This document shows positions 1 to 12,000 of a DNA stretch of 64,000 nt, piece after piece. The notes below the pieces were generated by a model. That model did not search any database. It had not been told where the DNA came from and saw only the letters and a program-made list of their open reading frames with translations. Made by a program: the position numbers and the translations under genes. Position 1 is the first letter of the stretch; every line of letters starts with the position of its first letter. Where the stretch lies: contig NC_081142.1 in assembly GCF_958295425.1 (NCBI RefSeq), forward strand, positions 1,671,896 through 1,735,895, written 5' to 3'. The DNA comes from Solea solea. Lineage: Eukaryota > Chordata > Actinopteri > Pleuronectiformes > Soleidae.

Positions 1-52
1 TAAGTCAAATGATGAAAGCAAAACCCCAATAGCAGATAATACTGATAAATAC

Positions 53-56
<4 letters not shown>

Positions 57-137
<81 letters not shown>
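57..137. repeat. (TA)n microsatellite
   Basis: About 80 bases of alternating T and A, interrupted twice by a TG step (near 93 and 123). The open frame across it is an artefact of the dinucleotide repeat. Confidence 0.95.
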
Positions 138-2127
138 AAATCCAGTGTCACGTGACTTCTTACAGTAAAGCACCAGCATGTATTCACACCTCCACACCCT
201 CAGCTGTCTTTGTCTGACACTCACACAGGCATGAGGTTGTGCTCTGTCTTGTGATGTGTCCTGATATGAGAGTGGACGGACACAACAGTCCTCTGTTGTT
301 GGATTGTCCTGACTGAGTCTGTACTCTCCACCCCTCTTGTTGAGTCCTGTATTTTCTCTCCGTCTACACATGTGTGCACTTCTCTCTTAAATAGGTGAAG
401 AAATAGGTCGACGCTTCCCACACTTCACTTCCTCGATCCACCTCTGCTTTTCTATGTCAGTGTCAGGAATGTAGTTTAACTTATTCTGGATTCTTGGACA
501 AAGGTGCTCCAACAGCTGCAGAACCGTTTACAAAGGACATATAATTCACAGAATAACAATAACACAGATTCAGAGGAACTAGCGCTGCTCTTAGACAGAT
601 TCCAGAAGGGTTTTATTTTATGTGTGAACGCAAATATCTGCGTCAGTCACCCTGCCAGCTCTCTTTTCCATCCTCTGGTTAATGTCTGAATGAAGTCATG
701 TGAGCATGCAGCACGACAAACTCCACAGATCCCACAGCAAATGAATGGACGAGCAAGTGTCCTGCGTCCTGCGTCCTGCATGCTCAAGACAGACACCACA
801 CGTTTGCCTGGACACTGCTTTTGTAAAGTTGTCTAACCCAGAAAATATCTCAAAGCATTCTTCATATGTGGAGAAATCGATGGCTTACGTCTATATTTGG
901 TTTGTTTTGCCCTCCTGTCTTAGATTATTTTATTTACTTAATCCTGTATGTCCACAGATCAAAGGTTATGGCCTCAGGTACCCTAGAAAAAATAAAAAAT
1001 CTTAAAAATGCCACAGACACACACAAAAAATATATTTTATTTAATTTTCTTTGTCTAGAATTTGGCAGTTTTATAAATTAGTGTTTAGCATTTGTCTGTC
1101 TTTATTATGTGAGCACACACAGAATATAAACTAGCAGAAGGAATGTGTAAAAACAAACAGAGCGGTAAGAATAAGCTATAAACCCTTTACTACAATCGTA
1201 TAAGTTGATAGAGCGCAGATATGAAGGTCGATTTAATGTCTCCGTGTTTTCACTTTCACTTTAGTTTGACTGCTCACTCGTGTTTTCATCTGCTCTCTGT
1301 CAAACGTGTCATGGAATAAGGTTTGACAAGACCGTCACGCTGTGCTACCAACAACCTTTATTACATGAATGGATGCTCTTACGTTTGACTTAAGTGGCCT
1401 GGAAAAGGGTCTTTAAATGGTTGGAAATTTGACATTTTTGGAAGATTGTGGAGCAGGTGTGCTCACGACATCAAGGAATGTTTAGAGTCTGGGTCGTTTG
1501 AACTTCTGTACTCTCTCACCTTTTATGGACATTTTGTTCATACATGAACTATGTCAGGAAAATGTCCACAATTCATTACATGTCATAAAGCAACTATAGT
1601 GGGACAGTAAAAGACAGTAGCAGTAGTTGTAGCAGTGGTGTAATAAAGTAATAAAAGGCAGTATAAAGGTCAAAAAAGCACAAAAGCTAAGTCAATTACT
1701 CTCTATTAATCCCTCAGTCAATGCCTGGGTAAAAAATCTCCCTTAACTCTGTTTTCTTGCTTACTTCAAGCCTATGCAGTGTTGATTATTATTGTTTTCC
1801 CCACAGACACTGCATCTACTGAAGATAATCTAATAAATAGAATAATAATACTGAAATAAATAATATACTTAAAGATGTTGTTTATGACTTTGGGAAAGTG
1901 GAGAAAAGGAAATGTCTCCAAAACAACCACCGACTCTTTCATCCAGTCATCAAAACTCAGTTTAAAATGTCTGTTGCCCCCTGGGAGACATTCTATAAAG
2001 TAGCCAACAGACTCAAATGTGGGTTTGGGGAATAAAATGTTTTTATATCAAACAAAATGATAATAAACATGTTTTCCCAGTGGGACAGAAAGTCTTAGTG
2101 GCCATGTGCCGTGTGTCTGATGACATA

Positions 2128-2372
2128 CTCACTCCAGTGGTTCGGTGGTAGAGCGAGTCGCCTTTCAACTGGAAGATGGAGGGTTCGATGTCTGTCTCTG
2201 AGTGAAAGATGTGAGATAGACAAATGTGCTGCACATAGATGCAACGTATGAATGGGTGAGTGAATGGATGAATGCAAAACTGTCGTGTAAAGTACTTACC
2301 TGTACTCGGACTACTTGGTTTATGTGACAGCAGGTCACTGATGTTATTAGAGAGAACAGCGCTCTATAAAGA
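2128..2372 (+). mobile_element. tRNA-derived SINE
   Basis: The head resembles a tRNA gene with an internal pol III promoter: an A-box-like TGGTAGAGCGAG near 2146 and a B-box-like GGTTCGATG at 2182-2190. It continues into a non-tRNA body that ends with the phrase GCGCTCTATAAAG, typical of fish SINE tails. It does not fold as a full tRNA. The exact ends are uncertain, and it lies inside nme7 intronic sequence. Confidence 0.6.
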
Positions 2373-4508
2373 CTTCTTTTATCTCTGGAAATATCTCACA
2401 CTGGTCCTTGACATCCTTGAAATGTGAATTTGAAAAAAGTTTTTCTTTAAATAAATGGACATAGGTTCTTTAAAAGTTCTTGAATTTTGTGCAAGAAAGA
2501 CGTTCAGTTTATATTTAGATAAACGTCTTCCTTGTTACACCTACTGTTTCATGCGCCCTGCATTGCTTGATGTACGTAGAACAAACGTGGAGTCATAATT
2601 ACTCTCTCTCTCTCAACCAGAGAGTAAAGTGATGTCTGGGAAATGCAAATTCCAAGATCTCTGTCTCAACGAATGAAAATAGACTGACACACTGTGGCTG
2701 ACTCACACTCTCACTCTCACTTGAAAACATGGCTGACGGCAGTGACACTAGATTCACACCTAATACACCTTAAACCTGCTTTTGTTTCCAATGTCTTTAA
2801 CTGGCTGTAGTTATTATAATGAAGTTAATAAACCACTCACGGTCACATTTTTAACTCACAAGGACACGAGCTGCGTGTCATTTTTTTCCCACATAGTCAA
2901 ATCCAAATAAAAGAGGTCGAACACCAAAGTCACAACGGGCACATTAGAACTTACTGCTGGTGACAGCAGTCGATCAGCTTCTCCTGTTTGCTGTGATGTC
3001 AAATCGCTGCTTTTCTTTGTGGACTTTGGTGCGGGAAAGTGAAGGGTTTACAACATAAGGCAAGCTTACATTTCCAGTCTGTAAATAGGACATCTAAAGA
3101 TGACTTCTTAAAATATTAGACTCAAACAGGGGTAGATTTATCAGTGTAGTTGCTTAACTCTATGTTTTCTCAGTGTCCCTGCTGACACTGGTTCTCTCAG
3201 AGCCTCTGGTTTGATTCCACACCTTGAAAAGGGGAGAAATCACTGCGACTTAACGTGTGGAACGCTACACTGACGCGGTCATTCATTAATATATGAATGG
3301 AACCGTGGGCTTGTTCACACATGCAGGCATGCGAAGTGGCAGGAATGCAGTATGTCTGTAACTTACCCAGCGACAGCAGCACCCTGGCAGTGTACACAGT
3401 AAAGTCAGCAGTGACCTCATACAACCACACTTCAGAAAATCCTAAACTACCCCTTGAAGTCTCCTACTCGTAGGCATCCAGTGTGTGGAAGGCCGCTCTG
3501 AAAGATGAAAGAGTAAAACCTTGAAACTATAATGAAAGTTCCTCAGTGATCTCCAGTTCCTGTGATCCTTTAATGTTCAAACTCAATGTGTGTGTAGTTT
3601 GTAATGATTTCAAGTAGAAAAGTTGTTTTCCCACATTTGTTTTTGTCTCTTTAAAGACAATGCGAGGCTTTGATGAGAAGATTCCGTTGATTTGTGACCT
3701 CTAAACTTCTCCCTGCCCTTTGTGTGCACTCTCATAAACCACTGGAGAATAACGATCTAGTTAAATGAGATTTTCCGCTGCCACAAATCCAGGCACGGGA
3801 GAGATACTTTCAGTGTAATCGTGAAGTCAAAAAAACAACAAAGTTTAAAAGGTCACATGATTTTCACTATGTATGTTACACAATATTAACATTCCTTTCG
3901 AGTTAATCGTCGTCCCTGTGAATGAATTATTCACACATTGTCCCTCACTTTAAGGTGGACCCTGTGGGAGGGTTGTGTTTCCTGGAGACACAGAGGATGA
4001 AAGGGCAAGAAAAGCCCAGGTCTGACCTTGGGAGTGTCTCATGTTAAAAGGAAACACGCGGCTGCTTTGACAAACAAGTGCTCCAAGAGTGTGTGTTTGT
4101 GTTATTTATATTGTGTAGTGATGAGAAGATGCTTGAAAAGCTGAGGGAATTGTGTCTGTTGGTTTGTTTGGAAGCAGCTTAGAATATAGCAATGACCCTG
4201 AATTCAAATACGTGACTCAAACGCTGTAATTCAATACGTCAGTCAATCAGCATCCACAGGCGTCCAGATTAAATCTACGTAAAGAGAAACTTTAACCACT
4301 GTTTTCAGTTGAAAACCAGTGTATAATCCTTAAAACTGGACTAAATGCAATTAATTAAGTTGTCATTTTGTACCTCATGGACGTGTGGTACATAAACAAA
4401 TACATGATATTTACAGGATTTAAAAGTAACAAGACATTTAAATCAAAACTCAACAGCTGCTGCCATCTAACAGAACTACTGTTCTACTGTTGATACCAGG
4501 GTTTGTGA

Positions 4509-4509
4509 A

Positions 4510-4538
<29 letters not shown>
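4509..4538. repeat. (AAT)n microsatellite
   Basis: Roughly ten uninterrupted AAT/ATA units within AT-rich intronic DNA. Confidence 0.9.
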
Positions 4539-4541
<3 letters not shown>

Positions 4542-4859
4542 GAGTCACCTTATTTCTCGTTCCATCTTAATCTAATTTCACTATACCAGTGTGTGAAGTA
4601 TATGTGAGGAAGAGGAGGATGATTAAATGATCTTATTAAGAATAAATCTGCCTCTGTCTGTATTCCACCACTGTATTTTAACGTTGGTGATAATGTTGTT
4701 GCTTTGAGTAGAAAAGGTTTGAGAACCTCTCATGTAAATTCTACATATTGTGATATTGATCTGCTTACTCTTACTCTTCATCTCTCTGCTCAAACACCAG
4801 CTATCATTGGTTATTTTAGACCACTGTTACACTCTGTCATCACTCTCTTGTCTAATCAG

Positions 4860-4905
4860 CGTGAGGCCCCGTGAGGCCCCGTGAGGCCCTGTGAGGCCCC
4901 CCCCC
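4860..4905. repeat. Tandem decamer GTGAGGCCCC x4
   Basis: Four consecutive copies of a ten-base unit, the third with a terminal T instead of C, followed by a short C run. This is a GC-rich minisatellite seed in otherwise AT-rich sequence. Confidence 0.9.
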
Positions 4906-5067
4906 ATCTCTCTCCACCAAGTGAAGCACAGCGAGCTGCAACTTGGTGTCAGATTTCACTACCAGACCACTCCCCCTCACTCACGTCTCAGCCCATATTT
5001 TACATATTCTGGCATTGGGGTGGAGTTAGTTGAAGAAGAGGCGTTGTTTAGTTTACGCTTTAAGTCT

Positions 5068-5378
5068 CCCTCCCTCTCTCTCTCTCTCCCCCTCTCTCCT
5101 CTCTCTCTCGCACCCTTTCTCTCTGTCTCTCTCTCACCCTTTCTCTGTCTCTCTTTCATCCTCTCCCTCACTCTCTCTCTCTTCCCCCTCTCCCTCACTC
5201 TCATCCTCTCTCTCTCTGTCTCTCTCTCACCCTTTCTCTGTCTCTCTCTCTCATCCTCTCCCTCACTCTCTCTCTCTTCCCCCTCTCCCTCACTCTCTCG
5301 TCCTCTCTCTCTCTGTCTCTCTCTCTCTCCCCCCCTCACTCACTCACTCCCTCACTCTATGTCTCTCTCCCTCCCCTC
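5068..5378. repeat. Polypyrimidine (CT-rich) tract with about 93-bp period
   Basis: About 310 bases consist almost only of C and T on the plus strand. Within it a higher-order unit recurs: the phrase CACCCTTTCTCTGTCTCTCT begins at 5135 and again at 5228, giving a period of about 93 bases. Long open frames occur on both strands here (up to 164 codons), but their products are only Ser/Leu/Pro or Arg/Glu repeats and are not taken as genes. Confidence 0.9.
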
Positions 5379-6268
5379 AGTTTGACATCATGGTGTAAAG
5401 GAGTTGTAAATCCACTCCATCCTCCATCAGAAACTTGAAAAGTGTTCTTTTCTAAGTCTTTTGTGTGGATGGACGTCAGTGGCAGCAGGAAACCACCGGC
5501 TCTTGTGTCCCTGCCATTTTAAAACACCAAGTTTCCCAGTGTTCCCAGTGGACTTCCATGCAGTCAACTGTGAGATAAAGTTGAACATATTGTAAACTTA
5601 GGAAGGAGTAGATTTTCTTTATCTCGTATTTCGTAATCCTTTTGTTTTCCTTTTAATAAGCAACTATGGTGTGACTGTGTGTCAGTGTGTCATACAACCT
5701 CACTACACTGAAACCTGAAGTACCAGTTGTGTCTTTGTGTCGTGGCTTGTCTGCGTTTATGTCAGTGCAAAAATAAACAACCACAGAAAAGTGAGAGTGA
5801 AAAGTGTGGAATGTTGTGTGTTCACTCTCACAGGGGAAAGTAACGACAACACTTACGGTGAATAATAGTCAGACTATTGTTTCCACAACACATGTTTCTA
5901 GTTTTCCTGCTATTCTCATCAGTCTGTATTTGGTCGTCACGTTCAAAAATAATGTGATCACGATCAAATGTTGTTCCTTGAAAAAGTCACAAAACGTTAA
6001 ATGTTTTAGTGAATAAATAAATGAAGGCTTTTTCACCCATTGCATTGTTTTTACAGTTTAACATGTTCCTTATACTCCTGATATTCAGAGTGTAAGTTTT
6101 GTTAAGTGTCAGCATGAAGTCACTTCCTCTACATGATCACATGTTGAGCTGCCGAGTCATCACCCTCGTGCTGAACACGATGTTCATTTGTTCACAAACT
6201 GTTGGATTGAAGAGGTTTCATTTATCATCATGTTTAATGTTTTATTTTTTATGTTTGTCATTTAACAG

Positions 6269-7847
6269 GAAATTGCTCGGCATCTCCGCCCGACCACGCT
6301 GCGCGCTCGTTACGGCAAAGACAGGGTGAAGAACGCGGTTCACTGTACGGACCTCCCCGAGGACGGGGTTCTGGAGGTGGGTGGTGTCTCACTGACACAT
6401 GTGTGCTACTCAGCACACCCACTTCCTCTGGTGTGTGCATGTGTTCCCCCCTCATTGTCTCTCAGCTCGTGCATAAGTCGCTACCTTGCGTCTCGCCAAG
6501 AACAAAACCCCCTCAACTCGTGTGAAGCCGAGTCCCATGACTCCGCTCTGTGGGCTGGGGCCACCTCAGATCACACTGGTGTTGAGGAACAAGAATGACA
6601 GAGGGATTTGAAACAAACCCATTGTTTTACAGAGAGTGGGGTCTGACCCGTTCAGCGTCATTGTTCAGGAAAACTCCTGATCTGTGGCCTGGACAAATGC
6701 CTCCTTGTTAATCATTAGCCTGTGACTGACTGAGCTGCCATTTTCCCAAGACTAAGACATAGTGGCCAAGAAGGGGCTTTGAAAGAGGAGGAAGTACTCC
6801 TTTATTACTCACAATCACTGGTCACTTTATTAAGTACACCTGTTCAACTAATTGCTATTGCAAATATCTAATCGGCTGGACTTGTGGTTGGGTGAGCGTG
6901 TGTCTCAGAAGCTTACTTTTTATTAACCATGACAGTTTTATAGTGCACGGCATGAAAAAAAGAGATATTACTCCTTTACTGCTCACAATGGCTGTGTGGC
7001 TACAGAGCTAGCATTTCCACCATTTCCAAAACTGGAGCAAATGCAAGCTATGGTGACAGAGCAAGTGAATCTGCAGGACGAGCATATGCATGAACTGGAC
7101 GAGCGGTGCCACCACGTTAGCCGAGAGCAACACAAGGCTAACAGCAAAAATGTCAAATCACTGGGAGCAACGCACTGTATTAGGCATGTAGTCCTGGTCC
7201 AAATGTTCAAAGTGAGAACATCAGAAAAAGAAAAGAGGAAAAAGGAGGAAAGATGATCTAAGTGACATTGAATGTTGCATCATGTTTGTTGGCTGGTCTT
7301 TTAAAAACTGCTCATCTACTGAGACTTTCACCCACAATGATCTTAAGGGTTTACAGAGAATGGCAGAGTGTTATTGTTGATTATTGAAGAAGCTAATTCA
7401 TTTCTGAGATTGATCAGAACCAAAGAGCAGGTCCAGTAGTCTGCATCTCCACTGACCTGCATGACTGAGAACCTTCACAGACATGTTTGAGAGACTAGTT
7501 TGAATTTCTCTTTGTATTTAACCTCTAATGTACGAGAAGGTTAAATTGACATTAGTATCTCTGTGATGACTGACACGTAGACCTAGTCAAAACACGTTTT
7601 GGAGATTACTGAAACAAATGGGTTATTGACAACAGCATATCGAATCGCGACTCGGCACCAAGTGATGCAGAAGACCGTCTTTGAAGGCACGAGCTTAACC
7701 TCAAAGCAGATGGTCTACAGCAGCAGCAAATAAGTCTCCTACCCTGTGTACCTAACAATGTGGCCCATGAGTGAATGCAGCTGCTGTTAAGTTTCTTTTT
7801 TTTGTCTTTTCCAGGTGAAGTATTTCTTCAGGATTTTGGACGGATGA
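6269..7847 (+). CDS. nme7: NME7, C-terminal two coding exons (partial)
   Basis: Last two coding exons of NME/NM23 family member 7, a protein with two nucleoside diphosphate kinase (NDK) domains that associates with the gamma-tubulin ring complex and axonemal microtubules (family knowledge). Exons are 6269-6376 (acceptor TTTAACAG, donor GTGGGT, 36 codons, phase 0 at both ends) and 7815-7847 (acceptor TTTTCCAG, ten codons then TGA). The first begins EIARHLRP and carries N-A-V-H-C-T-D, the NME7 version of the NDK active-site N-x-x-H-G-S-D; the His codon is 6341-6343. The second encodes VKYFFRILDG, the typical NME7 end. Earlier exons lie off the left edge or were not found. The gene converges with atp1b1. 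The only close non-NME7 alternative would be another NDK protein, but the tail is specific to NME7. Confidence 0.93.
6377..7814 (+). other. nme7: nme7 last intron
   Basis: A 1,438-base intron bounded by GTGGGT and a T-rich tract ending CCAG. Much of it (about 6815-7480) is a degenerate DNA-transposon remnant. Overlapping open frames near 6983-7256 lie inside that region and were not recognised as a host gene. Confidence 0.85.
6815..7480 (+). mobile_element. Degenerate Tc1/mariner-like element remnant
   Basis: The stretch near 6828-6880 (CACTTTATTAAGTACACCTG, then CAAATATCTAATCGGCTGG) and the one near 7185-7375 (GGCATGTAGTCCTGGTCCAA, then GGTTTACAGAGAATGG) match, in order, phrases I know from a very widespread fish Tc1/mariner-type element. 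The frame is broken and the two parts are separated by unrelated sequence (about 6890-7180), so this is a decayed copy, perhaps with an insertion. The assignment rests on remembered repeat phrases and needs a repeat-library search. Confidence 0.5.
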
Positions 7848-7898
7848 GCGCGAAGAAGACGTCAAACTCATGGACTTAACAGTTGTCTCATTTTTCTG

Positions 7899-7904
7899 TT
7901 TATT
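7899..7904 (-). terminator. atp1b1: Candidate distal atp1b1 polyadenylation signal
   Basis: Reads AATAAA on the minus strand, 1.1 kb past the atp1b1 stop. Apart from the very proximal hexamer at 8988-8993, it is the only AATAAA or ATTAAA I see on this strand between 7,890 and the stop. If used, the atp1b1 transcript would end within the nme7 3' UTR. Confidence 0.4.
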
Positions 7905-7926
7905 TGTTTCAGCCTTTTGCAGATTA

Positions 7927-7932
7927 AATAAA
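7927..7932 (+). terminator. nme7: Candidate nme7 polyadenylation signal AATAAA
   Basis: A canonical hexamer 80 bases downstream of the nme7 stop codon, predicting a 3' UTR of only about 100 bases. It is the first such hexamer after the stop. Confidence 0.7.
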
Positions 7933-8987
7933 GTGACAAGAGCAGACTCCTGACAAGTGTTTTTGATCTTCAACACTGAAATAAGTATTTTCACACCAAC
8001 TAAACATCTCATTACACGGGATACTGCATTGCCTCTGATATTCTCAATCCTTTTGACCAGCGACTTTGGTATTGGATTCATACATTACACTTTGAAAGAA
8101 AAAAAATGTACAACTGCATAAATATAAAATTCTTCCACCATGAAAATGGCTAAAACATTCAATAGTAAGTGACATCACCTCATGTGATGTCGCCAGCAAA
8201 ACAGATTTCAAAGCACTGAGTTGCCACTGTTATTCCATGGAGGTGACAGTCGTCTAGGCTGGACCCACAAAGCTCTACACTATGAATTAAGAATGAACAG
8301 ATGTAAGCGCATCAAACACAAACGTCAAATCAAATCCTACAGCTGAAGTGAACGGCAAAGTAACGGTGAACAATAATGCACAGTCAACCTGAACAAGTCG
8401 GATAAAGAAACACACACGGACGCAAAAACAAAACAGAACAAAAAGATTCCATGAAGCGCTGTTATTTACTCACACATGGGCCTTCAAGGTTCAGAGTACC
8501 ATGCTTGTATTTGAATGAATCAGAGCACATTAACGCACACTCCACTCGCTCACATACACTTAACACATCTGCACACAGATACGAGCACGCGCGCGCACAC
8601 ACACCTTGGACCATCGAAGCTGACATAAGACAAGTGGAGATTACAACAGGACAAGACTACGGCACTGGACACTCCAAAAATATATAAAGAAACCACATCA
8701 GGATGAAATAGTTTTGGGGACAGAAACACGCTACACGTCAGTAGTGGAATTGCGGTTTTACAGTAATAGATGAACACATCCCATGGCTCAAGGAATATTT
8801 TCATTTACAGTAGAATAAATATTTGCTATTGCTACTTTTTGTATTTTACATTCTAACCCTCGACAAACACACAGAAAAGCCTAGTGTAAAGCACACAGAT
8901 TAAGTGTAGGTCCTGTATATTATGAATGTTCAAAAGACTAGTGGTGTTTTTTTGTTTTTTTCTCAACTCTCTGAATTCTCTCTACAT

Positions 8988-8993
8988 TTTATT
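8988..8993 (-). terminator. atp1b1: Candidate proximal atp1b1 polyadenylation signal
   Basis: Minus-strand AATAAA only 36 bases after the atp1b1 stop codon. It would give an unusually short 3' UTR for this gene family, so it may be unused or an alternative site. Confidence 0.3.
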
Positions 8994-9028
8994 TGTTTCT
9001 AAAATGAGAACGCTTGTCGCGGCTGAGG

Positions 9029-12000
9029 TCACGATTTGATTGTGAACTTGACATCGAAACGTCCTTGATAGCGGTCCTTCTCGCTGTAGTCAATGTTTTC
9101 TCCGTATACTTTGCACTCGATGCGGATCTCCTCGTCCAGTGTGAGGTTGGTGAACTGAATGGCCACCAGGGGCTGCAGGTACTGGGGATGCAGCATTTTG
9201 CCGTAGTACGGGTAATAATGCAGGGGGAAGCCACCGCCTAAGCCAAAGTAATTGATCGGTCCGAGCTTGTTCACGTCCTCCTCTCTCTGCGAACACAATG
9301 GTTGAATGAAATCTTTACAGTGTTCACGCTGAGGAAATCACACCCAGATGCTGTCCTATCAAACATACCTTGTTCTTGCAGTAAATGGGGATCACGTTGG
9401 GATTTTGGTTCATCTGCAGAGCCGCTGGCAGTGAGTCATTGTTAGTAGGAACCTGAAAGATAGAGAGGGTGGCTGAATAATGGAGTGGGTGACGGTTATG
9501 TAGCATTCACAGGTACGTGGCGAAGGCTTCAACACAAAACGCAGCTCATTCACTTTGAGTGGGGCAGCATCGCGCATTGGCTTTGTTTGTGGGGGCAAGT
9601 GGCAGTGGGAGAACCAGCCAATCATATCATGCATTATCCAAACATTAGCGCACAGGTGTGAACCAACAAATCCATTCACATTTATGCATTTAAGGTCAAA
9701 CAGTATCAGCTTTAAGTTACTCCTAAATTAAAATAGGTTGCACCACCTTTACTAGCAATTACATGACTTTAGTAATTACTAAATGTTCACACCTTCCCTA
9801 TTTAACTCTAACACACAGAGTTAAATAGCTTGTATATAGAGGATGATACCACTACAGGACAAGAAAGGGTTCTGAAAGTTACAATCCACCATTTTCTTTA
9901 ACGATGACTCCTTAACTGTTTCTTGCGTTGACTAAATGTTCCAAACAGCTTTTGTGGGAATGCTTTGGTGGTGCTGGGCTAATGCGATATACCGACGACT
10001 AGATTGTGTGAATTGGTCTGGGTAACCAAAGTTAGCTAACAATCAGCTAGCAGCAAACTCGCTCTTATTTCCTTAAGCTGTACTAGTGGTTAAGTAATTA
10101 CCAAATCCTGAATTTAGCAGAGACTTATACCAAATTGGTGCAAGTTGCTAATGAGAATAAAGCGGGAGACAATGTTTACAGTGATGTTGTAAAAATATGT
10201 CCTCCAAAACAGTAGGGGGAGCTCTGTACGGAAAAATAGCGACCGGACATGTTTCACTTCAATGGTCCAAACATTTTTAAAGAATCTTTAATGGACTTGA
10301 ACAGCTGTGCAGAGTCGTGCTGTAAACCTACCCTTGGTCTGAAGTTGACAATCCTGTTGAGCTTGACAATAAGGCAGGGGTTTCCCTCCCTGAACCCAAA
10401 AGTGTCATCACTCTCCCCGGAGCAACTGCCGAGCCAAGACTTGCTGAAACGACAGGCCATCCTCTGTCCTAGGTCATTATCCAGACTTCCACGGTCAGTG
10501 TACGTGTTAGGAACGCCTGCGTGGTACAGACAGACGCATTAGGACGAGATAAAACACTGGGAAATATTCAACTTTCTTCTGAGGACTGATCATTTAACAA
10601 ATCAAATTGCAATTGACGGTAGTTACATACCCATCAGGGATCAGCCAGAGTGTATGACGATCCCTGATTGATGATTGGCTTATACTTGCCTCCACAGTCT
10701 TCAAATCTCATGGCATCAGTCTGAACGCCAGCCTCATACGGTTCGAGGAGTTTCTTCATGCTGCTAACATACGGCATGTATGTACTCGGTTCAGTCCGAG
10801 TGTAAGCGATTTCAGATTTCTCTGAGCGTGGGGTGTGTGACAGACCTGAAAGACAGAGACCATTGTTTTGATTCAACGATACAAAAGGTAATGTATTGAC
10901 TATAGATATTGTTTTTGGCTTACTTCCTGTCTATTGCTGCTGTCAGCACTCCCCTTCAACTCATAAACACATCTAGTGGCGAAGGTTGCCACTTATTTAC
11001 CGACAAACAGCCTAATCTCACGAGTGGAAAGGATTGGATCGAGTGTCGTAGACACTGGAACGGTTTCTAATAGATTTTCTTGGGCACCTGCAGATCTCTG
11101 AAGCAGTTTTCAGATATTCAACTTCAGAAAATGTCAATAAAATGCGATATTTTCCCGAGTTTAAAATGAATATGTGACGTTCGCAAGCAGCAGGAGAATT
11201 GTCTGAAACAGAACATTCACTTGCTACTGTGTTCTCACATGTTTACATGATGCTAGGATAAAATCTTAACATAACATATAACATACTCAGATATTGGAAT
11301 TAAAATGACTGTGACTGAGTTTATGCTCTGTTTGCTTACAGAATTGAATAATACATAAAATACTGGACACGGAATGGCGCTTAATACTAACAAGGTGAAA
11401 GGGGGCGTAGCACCACCTAGCGTAGTGGAGACGAACACACTTTATACAATAAATTCAACACTGCGACAAGGACAGTGGTCAAATCAAATGCTGCAGCAAA
11501 TCTTGATTTTCTTAATTCATCTCATTATTAAATTAGTCGTTTGGTCCATAAAATGTCATTAAATGTTAAAAATCATTTGAGATCATTTGTCCACGGAACT
11601 AAAATGATTTAGATTGAATGATTTCTTTGTTACACGGAGCAATTCTATTTATTTTAAATTAAGCACAACATATTTGCATTTAAGAAAGTGAAAAATCTGA
11701 CAAACACAAAAAAAACACCAACATCAAGAAAAAAGTCAAGACCTAAGTTTCACCACAAATATTTCACTGACAGCATTTTAAATGAAGTTGAATCTGTTTT
11801 GTATAAACAAAAATGTAAGTAGTAAAGTTCCTGTTTATCATGTGAGCTTTTCTTTATAGAGCCCAGAGACACCATGGGTCCCTGCTCTATTATCTTAGGA
11901 CCGCACACTGTAGGGTCTTGGGGATTTCCTCAGACAGTCTCCGTCAGCTCTTTACGGCAGTACTTTTCCACAGACCTCAGTGAGGCGTGGCATGGGGAGA

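Larger units (their letters stand above)
1..6268 (+). other. nme7: nme7 intronic sequence (left part)
   Basis: This stretch precedes the penultimate coding exon of nme7, and I could not find any earlier nme7 exon in it, so it is inferred to lie within one large intron. It holds an AT dinucleotide tract (57-137), a tRNA-derived SINE (about 2128-2372), an AAT trinucleotide run (4509-4538), a tandem decamer (4860-4905) and a pyrimidine-rich tract (5068-5378). The remainder looks like ordinary AT-leaning intron. Short exons of weakly conserved sequence could have been missed. Confidence 0.6.
7848..9028. other. Convergent 3' UTR region between nme7 and atp1b1
   Basis: 1,181 bases separate the nme7 stop (plus strand) from the atp1b1 stop (minus strand). 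No coding exon was seen. The region should contain both 3' UTRs: a plus-strand AATAAA lies 80 bases after the nme7 stop, and minus-strand AATAAA hexamers occur at 8988-8993 and 7899-7904. The middle holds a short purine/CA-rich patch (about 8400-8650) and is otherwise unremarkable. Confidence 0.75.

Noticed and set aside
2144..2195. tRNA gene from A-box and B-box-like motifs
   Set aside because: No acceptor stem pairing or complete cloverleaf; better explained as a SINE head.
4891..5398. Open frames of 120-164 codons on both strands
   Set aside because: They lie in the CT tract and encode only Ser/Leu/Pro or Arg/Glu repeats with no start context or splice support.
10683..10688. GT donor (GTATAA) four bases downstream of the GC donor in atp1b1
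   Set aside because: Using it adds four bases and breaks the reading frame into exon 4.
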